DNA of 64,000 nucleotides, from assembly GCA_016716535.1 (NCBI GenBank), contig JADJWD010000006.1, forward strand, positions 62,001 through 126,000, given 5' to 3'. The stretch is from Betaproteobacteria bacterium (GTDB lineage: Bacteria; Pseudomonadota; Gammaproteobacteria; Burkholderiales; Burkholderiaceae_C). Of this stretch, positions 7,990 through 16,960 are shown piece by piece; the first letter of the stretch is position 1, and every line of letters begins with the position of its first letter. The position numbers and the translations under genes are program-made. A model generated the notes under the pieces. The model had not been told where the DNA came from and made no database searches. It worked only from the letters and a program-made list of their open reading frames with translations.

Positions 7990-9001
7990 GGTCCAGCGTC
8001 CACACGCCATGCGGCGAGCGGCCGACGTCGATCTGGCGCACGACGCGGCGTGTCGGGATGTCGATCACCGACAGCTTCTTCGCCCAGCGCGAGCTGAGCA
8101 AGAGCGTGCGGCCGTCGGCCATCAGCTCCATGCAGTCGGGGCCGCCGGGGCCGGGCAGTTCGGAGACGACCGCGAGCGTCTGCGTGTCGATGATGCTCAG
8201 CGTGTTGGCGACGCGGTTGCTGACGATGACGTGCCGGCGGTCGCCCTTGGCGCGGAAGGCGTGCGCGCCTTCGCCGGTGGTGATGCGCTTGACGAGCGCC
8301 GGCGCCGCGCCGCTCACGTCCCACGCTTCGACGACGCGGTCGCCGGTCAGGCCGATGAGCAGCGTGCGGTCGTCGGCGGTGAGGAAGATGTCCGCCGGCG
8401 TCTTGCCCACCGTGACGCGCCAGCGCGGCTGCTGCGTCGCGATGTCGATGGCGATCAGCTCGTCGCTGTCCTGCAAGCTGACGTAGGCCACCGTGCTCTT
8501 GCTGTCGATGGCGACGTGGCTCGGCACCTTGGCCGCCGGAATGCGCCGGGCCAGCACGAGCGGCGGCTCGGCGGCGGGCGTCCAGCGGTAGATGTCGATG
8601 TGGTGCAGCCGGTTCGCCGCGACGACGAGCCACTTCATGTCCGGCGAGAAGCGCAGGTGGTACGGGTCTGCGATGTGGCGCAGCGTGCGCTGCACCTCGC
8701 CCGTCGTCGGGTCGATGAAGGTCAGCGAGTTGCTGGCCGCGTTGGCGACGATGACGCTCTTCTCGTCGGGCGTCAGGTACAGGTGGTGCGGCTCCTTGCC
8801 GGTGGGCACGCGCCGGCGCACCTCCCAGGTGACGGGGTCGATGATGCTCACGTCGGCGTCGAGCGAGTTGAGCACGAAGATCGGGCGCGTCGGCGCCGGG
8901 GCTTGCGCCCGCGCGTGCAGCGGCCACAGCGCCGCGCCGAGGCCCGCGGCGAGCAGCGTGCGCCGCCCGCAGATCGGCGCTGTCGGCGCGGCCGCGCTCA
9001 C
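7973..9001 (-). CDS. YVTN family beta-propeller repeat protein (exported)
   Basis: About 342 residues from a GTG start whose bases overlap the stop of the AIM24 gene (GTGA). The N-terminus has a twin-arginine-like patch and hydrophobic segment (CGRRTLLAAGLGAALW) ending near ARAQA, so export is likely. The body holds about six to seven repeats of roughly 42 residues with the YVTN-type pattern (for example VIVANAASNSLTFID, AYVSLQDSDELIAID, VIVSNRVANTLSIID), i.e. a seven-bladed propeller. Such proteins often accompany quinohemoprotein or surface-layer systems; none is seen here. A scaffolding or binding function is inferred only. Confidence 0.88.
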   Translation of the reverse strand: MSAAAPTAPICGRRTLLAAGLGAALWPLHARAQAPAPTRPIFVLNSLDADVSIIDPVTWEVRRRVPTGKEPHHLYLTPDEKSVIVANAASNSLTFIDPTTGEVQRTLRHIADPYHLRFSPDMKWLVVAANRLHHIDIYRWTPAAEPPLVLARRIPAAKVPSHVAIDSKSTVAYVSLQDSDELIAIDIATQQPRWRVTVGKTPADIFLTADDRTLLIGLTGDRVVEAWDVSGAAPALVKRITTGEGAHAFRAKGDRRHVIVSNRVANTLSIIDTQTLAVVSELPGPGGPDCMELMADGRTLLLSSRWAKKLSVIDIPTRRVVRQIDVGRSPHGVWTLDHAPRQ

Positions 9002-9813
9002 TCGTCGTCCCCGCCGAGGATGCCGCCGAGCACGCCGCCGGCCGGCAGCAGGCCGCCGAGGCCGGCCTCTTCGCGCCGGCCGCCCATCTGCGGCGCGGCG
9101 GCGAACACGCGCGACGCCAGGCGCGAGAACGGCAGGCTTTGCAGCCACACCGTGCCGGGCCCGGTGAGCTTCGCAAAGAACAGGCCCTCGCCGCCGAACA
9201 GCGCCGTCTTGATCTTGCCGACGAACTGCACCTCGAAGTTCATGTCCTGCGTGTAGGCGACGACGCAGCCGGTGTCGACGAGCAGCGTCTGCCCGGGCGC
9301 CAGCTCGCGCTTGGCGATGCTGCCGCCGGCGTGCACGAAGGCCAGACCGTCGCCGTCGAGCTTCTGCATGATGAAGCCTTCGCCGCCGAAGAAGCCCGTC
9401 GACAGCTTGCGCTGGAACGCGATGCCCAGCGACACGCCGCGCGCCGCGCAGAGGAACGCGTCGCGCTGGCAGATCAACGTGCCGCCGAGCTGGCGCAGGT
9501 TCATCGGCAGGATCTTGCCCGGGTACGGCGCCGCGAACGCGACGCGCTGCTTGGCGCTGGCGTTGTTCGTGTAGACGGTGGTGAACAGCGACTCGCCGGT
9601 GATCAGCCGCTTGCCGGCGCCGAGCAGCTTGCCGAACAGGCCGCCGCCCTGGCTGGCGCTGCCGTCGCCGAACACGGTGTCCATCGCGATGCCGGCGTCC
9701 ATGAACATCAGGCTGCCGGCCTCGCCGATCGCCGCCTCGCCGGGGTCGAGCTCGACCTCGACGTACTGCATCTCGGCGCCCTTGATCTCGTAGTCGACCA
9801 CGTCCATTGCCAT
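8998..9813 (-). CDS. AIM24 / TIGR00266 family protein
   Basis: A 271-residue protein starting MAMDVVDYEIKGAEMQYVEV. It shows the family's Gly-rich beta pattern: GEAGSLMFMD, the segment FGKLLGAGKRLITGESLFTT, and TGFFGGEGFIMQKL plus a later FGGEGLFFAKL. It ends in a Gly/Arg-rich tail ending GGDDE. Members form an all-beta fold related to the mitochondrial AIM24 protein and are widespread in bacteria without a known biochemical role. It is the first gene of the minus-strand run that continues with the YVTN and deacetylase genes; upstream there are 220 bases to the divergent cyclase gene, which must hold both promoters. Confidence 0.9.
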   Translation of the reverse strand: MAMDVVDYEIKGAEMQYVEVELDPGEAAIGEAGSLMFMDAGIAMDTVFGDGSASQGGGLFGKLLGAGKRLITGESLFTTVYTNNASAKQRVAFAAPYPGKILPMNLRQLGGTLICQRDAFLCAARGVSLGIAFQRKLSTGFFGGEGFIMQKLDGDGLAFVHAGGSIAKRELAPGQTLLVDTGCVVAYTQDMNFEVQFVGKIKTALFGGEGLFFAKLTGPGTVWLQSLPFSRLASRVFAAAPQMGGRREEAGLGGLLPAGGVLGGILGGDDE

Positions 9814-10033
9814 CGTCAAAACCGTCCTGCCCCGCCACGATCGGGGCCCATGCTTGTGAAGCTCGGGATGGTACCCAATGGTCCCTCGCCGGCCGGCGGT
9901 GCGGCGGCCCCTTCCCCCGTCTTCCCGTCCCTTGGCGCAGGTGGCGCGCTTCGTAGCATTGGGTTGCAGAACGAACCGGCGCCTAACGCCGGGCACACGC
10001 TGACGAGCGGGCGGCCGGCGAACAATCGCGGCC

Positions 10034-11242
10034 ATGTCCGCCCCCGTGCTCGATGCGTTGCCGGCCGCCGCCGCCACGGCCGCCGTGGCCGCCGCATCGC
10101 TCACCGGCTTCGGCCTGCGCCACGGCGCGCAGCGCGGCTGGCGCTGGTGGCTCGCGGCCGTGTGGCTGGGGGCGCTGGGCACCGCGGTGGCTACGGCCGA
10201 GCCGTTGTCGTTGCTTCGCTTCATTGCCGAGGCGCTGCTGCTGCAATGGCCGCTGACGCTGTTGATCGGCCTGCGCCGCTTCCATGCCCGCGACGCGCTG
10301 CCCGGGCATGCGCGCTTCGACTTCGCCGTGCTGATGGCGGCCACGCTGGCGCTCGGCGCCACGCTCGCGGCCGCGCCGGCGCACGCGCCGTGGCTCGGCG
10401 CGGCGCTCGGATCGCTGGCGCTGTTGTATGCGGCAACGCTCGCGCTGCGCGCGCCGGCCGGGCACGAGATGCCGGCGCTGCACGTGCTGGCCGGCACGCA
10501 GTGCCTGCTGGCCGGCGTGCCGCTGCTGGTCGTCGCTTTCGCGCCGGTTGACGCGCTCGGCGACACCGGCTTCGCCACCGACCCGCTGGCGCTGCGCGCC
10601 GTCGCCGCGGCGCTGGGGCTGACGGTCACCGCGTTCGTGCTGCTGGCGATGCTCGGCCAGCGCACCGAGCAGCAGTTGCGCGAGTCGCGCCAGCGGCTGC
10701 GGCGGCTGGCCAACCTCGACGCGCTGACGCAGCTGCCGAACCGACGCCACTTCCACGACCTGGCCGTCAGCGCGCTGCGGCACGACCCGCCGGGCAGCGC
10801 GGTGATGTTGATGTTCGACGTCGACCACTTCAAGCGCATCAACGACAACTTCGGCCATGCCGCGGGCGACCGCGCGCTGACGCTCGTCGCCGGCAGCCTG
10901 CTCGAGCAGTTGCGCGCCGACGACGTGCCCGGCCGCCTCGGCGGCGACGAGTTCGCGCTGCTGCTGCGCGGTGCCGGCGTGCCGGTGGCCATCGGCGTGG
11001 CCGAACGCATCGTGCAGGCGATGCAGCGGCGCACCGCCGAGCAGCGCCTGCCGCGCCTGACGCTGAGCTTCGGCGTCGTGCAGCTCCTCGGCCGCGAGCA
11101 GGTCGACGAAGCGCTGCGCCGCGCCGACCAAGCCCTCTTCGAGGCCAAGCGCCAAGGCCGCGGCTGCGCCGTCACGGCCGAAGGCGACGAGGCGCACCCG
11201 GTGTTCGGCGAGAGCCAGCGGCTCGGGCTGGCGGCGGCCTGA
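10034..11242 (+). CDS. Membrane-anchored diguanylate cyclase (GGDEF)
   Basis: Produces cyclic di-GMP from two GTP. Six hydrophobic segments fill the first 210 residues (starting about 10, 38, 63, 95, 125, 195), an MHYT/MASE-like membrane sensor without a recognised name. The GGDEF domain follows from about 235 (ANLDALTQLPNRRHF) with the active-site RLGGDEFALLL near residue 300, so catalysis is expected. No EAL domain is present. It is divergent from the AIM24 gene and followed by crcB. The ligand sensed by the membrane part is unknown. Confidence 0.93.
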   Translation: MSAPVLDALPAAAATAAVAAASLTGFGLRHGAQRGWRWWLAAVWLGALGTAVATAEPLSLLRFIAEALLLQWPLTLLIGLRRFHARDALPGHARFDFAVLMAATLALGATLAAAPAHAPWLGAALGSLALLYAATLALRAPAGHEMPALHVLAGTQCLLAGVPLLVVAFAPVDALGDTGFATDPLALRAVAAALGLTVTAFVLLAMLGQRTEQQLRESRQRLRRLANLDALTQLPNRRHFHDLAVSALRHDPPGSAVMLMFDVDHFKRINDNFGHAAGDRALTLVAGSLLEQLRADDVPGRLGGDEFALLLRGAGVPVAIGVAERIVQAMQRRTAEQRLPRLTLSFGVVQLLGREQVDEALRRADQALFEAKRQGRGCAVTAEGDEAHPVFGESQRLGLAAA

Positions 11243-11315
11243 CGGCGTCGCGCGCCGGCGGACGCGCGCGGTGCGGATAATCGCGCGCCGTCGCCAGCCC
11301 GCACCGGCGCCTCCG

Positions 11316-11717
11316 TTGACCCACCCGCCCGATCACTTCGTCTCCGCCTCACTGGCCGTCGCCGCCGGCGCGGTGCTGGGCGCCTGGCTGCGCTGGGGGC
11401 TCGCGACGTGGCTGAACGGCGCCTTCCCGTCGCTGCCGCCCGGCACGCTGGTCGCCAACCTGGCCGGCGGCTACCTCGTCGGCCTGGCCATCGGGCTGCT
11501 GGCGTCGTTCCCCGGCGCGGCGCCCGAGTGGCGGCTGTTCGCGGTCACCGGCTTCCTCGGCGCGCTGACGACGTTTTCGACCTTCTCGGCCGAGGTCGTC
11601 GCGCTGCTGCAGCAAGGCCGCACGGGCTGGGCCGCCGCGACGGTGCTCGTGCATGTCCTCGGCTCGCTGGCGATGACGCTGGCCGGCCTCGCGACACCGC
11701 AGTGGCTGCGCCGCTGA
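11316..11717 (+). CDS. crcB: CrcB/Fluc fluoride ion channel
   Basis: Small dual-topology fluoride exporter, normally about 125-130 residues. A TTG start at 11316 gives 133 residues (MTHPPDHFVSASLAVAAGA); a GTG at 11271 would add 15 residues of poor quality. Four hydrophobic helices are visible, with the family signatures GAWLRWGL near the N-terminus, GTLVANLAGGYLVG and TGFLGALTTFSTFS in helix 3. No fluoride riboswitch is recognisable in the short gap after the cyclase gene. The protein acts in the inner membrane as a homodimer. Confidence 0.92.
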   Translation: MTHPPDHFVSASLAVAAGAVLGAWLRWGLATWLNGAFPSLPPGTLVANLAGGYLVGLAIGLLASFPGAAPEWRLFAVTGFLGALTTFSTFSAEVVALLQQGRTGWAAATVLVHVLGSLAMTLAGLATPQWLRR

Positions 11718-11901
11718 TGGCGGCGCAGCCATGGGCGGCGCCGCAGCCGCCGCGCCGTTGCGGCGGCGCCATCGCGCCGCATCGGCAGCGCCCGCGGGTC
11801 GCCTTGGCGACAGGCGCCGGGGTCGCCGCCGTGGCCTGATCGGGCCGGTGCATGAGGGGTGACTCTTAGAATGCGCCGCCCAGGAGGAGAAAGACAGTCC
11901 A

Positions 11902-13572
11902 ATGACGCCGCAGCAGATCCTCGAGCAATACGGCCCGCGCGAGGCGATGGAGTACGACGTGGTCGTCGTCGGCGCCGGCCCGGCCGGCCTGGCGACCGCC
12001 ATCCGCCTGAAGCAGCTCAACGCCGACATCAACGTCGTCGTCATCGAGAAGGGCAGCGAGCCCGGCGCGCACATCCTGTCCGGCGCGGTGATGGACCCGC
12101 GCGCGATCACCGAACTCTTCCCCGACTGGAAGGCGCGCGGCGCGCCACTGAACCAGCCGGTCACGCACGACGACATCCTTTTCCTGCGCGAGCACGACGC
12201 GGTGCGCACGCCCGACTGGCTGGTGCCCGGCGTGCTGCACAACGAGGGCAACTACGTCGTCGGCCTGGGCTCGGTGGTCAAGTGGCTCGGCGAGCAGGCC
12301 GAGGCGCTGGGCGTCGAGGTCTTTGCCGGCTTCACCGCCGCCGAGGTGCTGTACACCGACGACGGCCGCGTGCGCGGCGTCGCCACCGGCAACATGGGCG
12401 TGGGCAAGGACGGCCAGCCGCACGAGGGATTCCAGCTCGGCATGGAGCTGACCGCGAAGTACACCGTCTTCGCCGAAGGCGCACGCGGCCACCTCGGGCG
12501 GCAGTTGCTGGCGAAGTACGACCTGCTTGCCGGCCGCGACGCGCAGAGTTTCTCGATCGGCATCAAGGAGCTGTGGGAAGTGCCGCCGCAGAAGGCCAGG
12601 CCGGGCCATGTCGTGCACACCGCCGGCTGGCCGATGGACGAACACACCTTCGGCGGCGGCTTCCTCTACCACCTCGAGGGCGGGCGTGTCACGCTGGGCC
12701 TCGTCATCGGGCTGGACTACCAGAACCCGTGGCTGAGCCCTTTCGAGGAGATGCAGCGCTGGAAGACGCACCCGGCGATCCGCGCGCACATCGAAGGCGG
12801 CAAGCGCATCGGCTACGGCGCCCGCGCCATCAACAACGGCAGCCTGCAAAGCCTGCCCAAGCTCGTCTTCCCCGGCGGCGTGCTCGTCGGCTGCGAGGCC
12901 GGCACGATGAACGCAGCGCGCATCAAGGGCAGCCACGCCGCGATCAAGACCGGCATGCTCGCCGCCGAGGCCATCGCCCCGGCACTGGCCGCCGGCCGTG
13001 CACACGACGAGCTCGAGGCCTACCCGGCCGCGTTCGGCAAGAGCTGGCTGCACGCCGAGCTGCACGCGACGCGCAACTTCAAGCACTGGTTCAAGCAGGG
13101 CAACACGGTGGGCACGCTGATGACCGGCGTCGAGCAGTGGCTGCTGCCGCGGCTGGGCTTCAAGGCCCCGCCGTGGACGAAACACCGCCACACGCCCGAC
13201 CACGAGCGGCTGCACGCCGCCGGCCAGGTGGCGCCTATCCGCTACCCCAAGCCCGACGGCAAGCTCACGTTCGACCGTCTCTCGTCGGTGTTCATCAGCA
13301 ACACCAACCACGAGGAAAACCAGCCGGCGCACCTGACGCTGAAGGACGCCGCGGTGCCGGTGGCCGTGAACCTGGCGCGTTATGCCGGCCCCGAGAGCCG
13401 CTACTGCCCGGCCGGCGTCTACGAGTTCGTCGATACCGACGGCGACGCCCGCCTCGTCATCAACGCGCAGAACTGCGTGCACTGCAAGACCTGCGACATC
13501 AAGGACCCGACGCAGAACATCGTCTGGGTCACGCCCGAAGGCGGCGGCGGGCCGAATTACGCGGGGATGTAG
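11902..13572 (+). CDS. Electron transfer flavoprotein-ubiquinone oxidoreductase
   Basis: Inner-membrane flavo-iron-sulfur enzyme that passes electrons from ETF (fatty-acid and amino-acid dehydrogenases) to ubiquinone. The 556 residues match the family. The FAD-binding Rossmann motif VVVGAGPAGLATAIRL is at about residues 19-34 and GSEPGAHILSGAVMDPRA follows. Near the C-terminus the ferredoxin-like segment has the [4Fe-4S] cysteines in RYCPAGVYEF and QNCVHCKTCDIKDP. A strong AGGAGGAG ribosome-binding site lies at about 11882-11889. It is monocistronic here; the etfAB genes are not in the window. The 228 bases after it hold no gene that I can recognise. Confidence 0.97.
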   Translation: MTPQQILEQYGPREAMEYDVVVVGAGPAGLATAIRLKQLNADINVVVIEKGSEPGAHILSGAVMDPRAITELFPDWKARGAPLNQPVTHDDILFLREHDAVRTPDWLVPGVLHNEGNYVVGLGSVVKWLGEQAEALGVEVFAGFTAAEVLYTDDGRVRGVATGNMGVGKDGQPHEGFQLGMELTAKYTVFAEGARGHLGRQLLAKYDLLAGRDAQSFSIGIKELWEVPPQKARPGHVVHTAGWPMDEHTFGGGFLYHLEGGRVTLGLVIGLDYQNPWLSPFEEMQRWKTHPAIRAHIEGGKRIGYGARAINNGSLQSLPKLVFPGGVLVGCEAGTMNAARIKGSHAAIKTGMLAAEAIAPALAAGRAHDELEAYPAAFGKSWLHAELHATRNFKHWFKQGNTVGTLMTGVEQWLLPRLGFKAPPWTKHRHTPDHERLHAAGQVAPIRYPKPDGKLTFDRLSSVFISNTNHEENQPAHLTLKDAAVPVAVNLARYAGPESRYCPAGVYEFVDTDGDARLVINAQNCVHCKTCDIKDPTQNIVWVTPEGGGGPNYAGM

Positions 13573-13800
13573 GCGACGAGGCATCGAGCCCCTCACCGTT
13601 CGGCCTGAGGCAGCGAGCGTGCTTCGCGCTTCGGCCCGGACCGAGGCGCCCGGGTGGCCGGCGCCGCTCATGTCCTCCTCGGCCTCGCTGGCGCTCGCCC
13701 GATTCCCCCTTTACTTCGCTTTGCCGGCCACCCGGCCGCCTCGGCCCTCGGTCGCTGCATCGCCGGTGGCTCGATCCGGCCGCGACCTGCGCAGTCACTC

Positions 13801-15402
13801 CTACGCCGGCTGCACCTCGACCGCCGCCGCGGCCTTCGCTTCGACAGCCGGGCTGCGCACCAGGTAGTCGAACGCCGCCAGCGCCGCCTTCGCGCCTTCA
13901 CCGGCCGCGATGACGATCTGCTTGAAGGGCACCGTCGTCACGTCCCCGGCCGCGAAGACGCCCGGCAGGCTCGTCGTGCCCTTCGCGTCGATGACGATCT
14001 CGCCGTACTTCGACAACTCGACCGTGCCGCGCAGCCACTCGGTGTTCGGCACGAGGCCGATCTGCACGAAGACGCCGGAAAGCGGGATGCGCTGCACCTC
14101 GCCCGACGCGCGGTCTTCGAAGACGAGGCCGTCGACCAACTGGCCGTCGCCGGTGATCGCGGTCGTCTTCGCGTTCACGTGCACGGTCACGTTCGGCAGG
14201 CTCTTCAGCTTCGCGACGAGCACCGCGTCGGCTTTCAACTGCGGTGCGAACTCGACGAGCGTCACGTGCTGCACGATGCCCGCGAGGTCGATCGCCGCCT
14301 CGACGCCCGAGTTGCCGCCGCCGATGACGGCGACGCGCTTGCCCTTGAACAGCGGCCCGTCGCAGTGCGGGCAGTAGGCGACGCCCTTGTTGCGGTACTC
14401 CTGCTCGCCGGGCACGCCGACCGAGCGCCAGCGCGCGCCGGTGGCCAGCACCACCGAGCGTGTCTTCAACGCCGCGCCGCTGGCGAGCTTGACGGTGATC
14501 TCGCCGCCGGGCGTGGCGGCCGGCTCGAGCGCGGCGACGCGCTGCTGGTTCATCACGTCGACGCCGACGCTCTTCACCTGCGCTTCCAGCGCCGCGGCGA
14601 ACTTCGGGCCGGTCGTCTCCTGCACCGAGATGTAGTTCTCGATGCCGAGCGTGTCCAGCGTCTGGCCGCCGAAGCGCTCGGCGACGACGCCGGTGCGGAT
14701 GCCCTTGCGCGCCGCGTACACCGCCGCCGCGGCGCCGGCCGGACCGCCGCCGACGATCAGCATGTCGAAGGCGTCCTTCGCCGCGAGCTTGGCGGCATCA
14801 CGCGCCGCCGCGCCGCTGTCGACCTTCGCCAGGATGTCGGCCAGCTCCATGCGGCCGGAGCCGAACGGCTGGCCGTTCAGGAACACCATCGGCACGGCCA
14901 TGATCTGCCGCGCCTCGACGTCGCCCTGGAACAGGGCGCCGTCGATCGCGACGTGGCGCACACGCGGGTTCAGCACCGCCATCAGGTTCAGCGCCTGCAC
15001 GACGTCCGGGCAGTTGTGGCACGACAGCGACATGTACGTCTCGAAGACGAGATCGCGGTCGAGCGACTTCACTTGCTCGATGACGTCGGCCTCCACCTTG
15101 GGCGGATGGCCACCGGCTTGCAGCAGCGCCAGCACGAGCGACGTGAACTCGTGCCCGAGCGGCACGGCGGCGAAGCGCACCCCCATGTCGTGGCCGGCGC
15201 GGCTGATCGAGAACGACGGCCGGCGCGCATCGCTGCCGTCGTGCCGCACGCGGATCTTGTCACTGAGCGCGGCGATCTCGTCGAGCAGCTCGCGCATCTC
15301 CTGCGAGGCGGGCCGCTCGTCGAGCGAGGACACCAGCTCGACGGGCTGCGTCACGCGCTCGAGATAGGCCGCGAGCTGCGCCTTCAGGCTGGCGTCCAAC
15401 AT
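13801..15402 (-). CDS. ahpF: Alkyl hydroperoxide reductase subunit F
   Basis: NADH-dependent flavoprotein disulfide reductase that re-reduces AhpC. The start MLDASLKAQLAAYL at 15402 gives 533 residues, close to the 521 of the E. coli protein. The N-terminal tandem thioredoxin-fold domain carries the redox pair in SLSCHNCPDV (about residue 130); the FAD motif is VGGGPAGAAAAVYAAR (about 218), the second redox pair is AYCPHCDGP (about 350), and the NADH site is VIGGGNSGVEAA. It lies 38 bases downstream of ahpC on the same strand, the classic ahpCF operon, usually under OxyR control; no OxyR site was identified by eye. Confidence 0.97.
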   Translation of the reverse strand: MLDASLKAQLAAYLERVTQPVELVSSLDERPASQEMRELLDEIAALSDKIRVRHDGSDARRPSFSISRAGHDMGVRFAAVPLGHEFTSLVLALLQAGGHPPKVEADVIEQVKSLDRDLVFETYMSLSCHNCPDVVQALNLMAVLNPRVRHVAIDGALFQGDVEARQIMAVPMVFLNGQPFGSGRMELADILAKVDSGAAARDAAKLAAKDAFDMLIVGGGPAGAAAAVYAARKGIRTGVVAERFGGQTLDTLGIENYISVQETTGPKFAAALEAQVKSVGVDVMNQQRVAALEPAATPGGEITVKLASGAALKTRSVVLATGARWRSVGVPGEQEYRNKGVAYCPHCDGPLFKGKRVAVIGGGNSGVEAAIDLAGIVQHVTLVEFAPQLKADAVLVAKLKSLPNVTVHVNAKTTAITGDGQLVDGLVFEDRASGEVQRIPLSGVFVQIGLVPNTEWLRGTVELSKYGEIVIDAKGTTSLPGVFAAGDVTTVPFKQIVIAAGEGAKAALAAFDYLVRSPAVEAKAAAAVEVQPA

Positions 15403-15440
15403 GGCGGTGCTTCCTTCCTTTCCTGGCTTGTGCGTTGCGC

Positions 15441-16004
15441 TCAGATCTTGCCGACGAGGTCGAGCGAGGGCTTCAGGGTCGCGGCACCTTCCTGCCACTT
15501 CGCCGGGCACACCTGGCCGGGGTTCTTCGCGACGTACTGGGCCGCCTGCAGCTTGCGCAGCGTCTCCTTCACGTCACGGGCGATCGCGTTGTCGTGCACC
15601 TCGGCGGTCTTGATGACGCCTTCCGGGTTGATGACGAACGTGCCGCGCAGCGCCAGGCCTTCTTCCTCGATGTGCACGCCGAACATTCGCGTCAGCGTGT
15701 GGGTCGGGTCGCCGACCAGCGGGAAGCGCGCCTTGCCGACGGCCGGGCTCGTCTCGTGCCACACCTTGTGCGAGAAGTGCGTGTCGGTCGTGACGATGTA
15801 GACCTCGGCGCCGAGGTCCTTGAACTTGGCGTAGTTGTCGGCAGCGTCTTCCACTTCGGTCGGGCAGTTGAAGGTGAACGCGGCCGGCATGAAGATCAGC
15901 ACCGACCACTTGCCCTTCATCGTCTGGTCGGTCACTTCGACGAACTTGCCGTTGTGGAAGGCCTGGGTCTTGAAGGCCTGGACGGGGGTGTTGATGAGGG
16001 ACAT
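15441..16004 (-). CDS. ahpC: Alkyl hydroperoxide reductase subunit C (peroxiredoxin)
   Basis: Typical 2-Cys peroxiredoxin of 187 residues that reduces hydrogen and organic peroxides in the cytosol. The peroxidatic Cys47 is in FTFNCPTEVED, and the resolving Cys is in GQVCPAKWQEG near residue 165. The motif VTTDTHFSHKVWH is characteristic of AhpC of the enterobacterial type. It precedes ahpF by 38 bases. The 110 bases upstream (16005-16114) contain its promoter; I could not identify a convincing regulator site there. Confidence 0.97.
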   Translation of the reverse strand: MSLINTPVQAFKTQAFHNGKFVEVTDQTMKGKWSVLIFMPAAFTFNCPTEVEDAADNYAKFKDLGAEVYIVTTDTHFSHKVWHETSPAVGKARFPLVGDPTHTLTRMFGVHIEEEGLALRGTFVINPEGVIKTAEVHDNAIARDVKETLRKLQAAQYVAKNPGQVCPAKWQEGAATLKPSLDLVGKI

Positions 16005-16114
16005 TGAAGAACTCCTGGTGGGATGAAGGCGGGTGGGTTCAGGGAGATGAAGGACGAAGCTCGTCCATGCCGCGCAGTATTGCTGCGCCGCGTCATTGCG
16101 TGGGTTGATTGGTT

Positions 16115-16918
16115 CTATGCCGGTGATGGCCGACGGCTATGAAACCGGGCGATCACCGCGGCGATCGGCGCCACGAGCATCGCGGCCGCCTGTGGCTCGC
16201 CCATCGTCGCGAGCGTCGCGGCGGCGGCCAGACACAGTGTGACGGCCGCACCCCACGCCAAGCCGTAGGCCAATGCCGCGGCGGCGCGCAAGGCGAGGCC
16301 GGCGCGGTTGACGCGCAGTGGCTGCTGCGGGCGCGGCACCTGCACGAGCCAGGCGAGCACGACGATCGCCGTCGGATCCGGCGCGAGGCCAGCCACCTCG
16401 GCCTGCGCGAGGGGCCGGCCGGCGAGCAGCGCCAGCAGCGGATGGCCGAAGAGCGCCCAGGCCAGGAGGATCAGAGAACCCGTTCGGGCTGAGCTTGTCG
16501 AAGCCCATGCCCGTACCACCCCCCGTTCGGGCTGAGGTTGTCGAAGCCCTCGTTCGAAACGGCACTTCGACAAGCTCAGTGCGAACGGTTGGAGAACGAG
16601 TGCCGCCGCGAGCACCCACCACAACCACGCCAGCCCGCGCGCCGCCCAGTTGATTGGCTCGTACAACCCGAGCACAAACACTTGCGCGACGAACACGCTC
16701 GCCGCCGCCAGCGCCAGCGCCGTGGCGCGCTGGGCCACCAAGCCGCCGCGCGCCAGCCACACCGCGGCAGCCAAAGCCAGCACCGGCCACAGCAGCCCCC
16801 ACGGCCACCACGCGGCGTTGTGCTGCTCGAAGAGCCGCCAATACGTGCGCGGCGAGAACATCAGAAAGTCGCCCGGCCGATAACCCGCCAGGTCGCGCAG
16901 CGTCTCGATCCACTCCAC
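16115..16918 (-). CDS. DUF6064-like membrane protein with an in-frame REP-like insertion
   Basis: A 267-residue polytopic membrane protein. The N-terminus (YRPGDFLMFSPRTYWRLFE, about residues 13-31) resembles DUF6064 proteins, and hydrophobic segments are visible around 40-58, 65-85, 95-112, 150-170 and 210-255. Residues of about 113-150 (FALSLSKCRF, ASTSSARTGS) are not membrane-like and are simply the translation of three repeat copies inserted at 16480-16588; the frame stays open across them. The insertion falls in or beside a membrane helix, so the protein may be altered but not truncated. Function is unknown. Confidence 0.72.
   Translation of the reverse strand: MEWIETLRDLAGYRPGDFLMFSPRTYWRLFEQHNAAWWPWGLLWPVLALAAAVWLARGGLVAQRATALALAAASVFVAQVFVLGLYEPINWAARGLAWLWWVLAAALVLQPFALSLSKCRFERGLRQPQPERGVVRAWASTSSARTGSLILLAWALFGHPLLALLAGRPLAQAEVAGLAPDPTAIVVLAWLVQVPRPQQPLRVNRAGLALRAAAALAYGLAWGAAVTLCLAAAATLATMGEPQAAAMLVAPIAAVIARFHSRRPSPA
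16480..16588. repeat. Cluster of three REP-like palindromic units
   Basis: Copy A (16480-16505) and copy B (16523-16548) are direct, CCGTTCGGGCTGAG(C/G)TTGTC followed by GAAGCC; copy C (16562-16588) is inverted with GCACTTCGACAAGCTCAG. A and C can pair into a long hairpin. This unit type (TTCGACAAGCTCAG core) is a common dispersed intergenic repeat in betaproteobacteria; here it lies inside a coding frame. Confidence 0.8.
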
Positions 16919-16960
16919 AGGGTCGCGCCTGCCGTGTCGAGGCCGAACGAAACCCCGCCG

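Noticed and set aside
11243..11316. Fluoride riboswitch upstream of crcB
   Set aside because: Only about 70 bases lie between the cyclase stop and crcB, and the conserved pseudoknot sequence pattern was not found.
13573..13800. Small gene or mobile remnant between ETF-QO and ahpF
   Set aside because: Open frames in this stretch lack ribosome-binding sites and protein-like composition; no inverted repeats or transposase pieces are visible.
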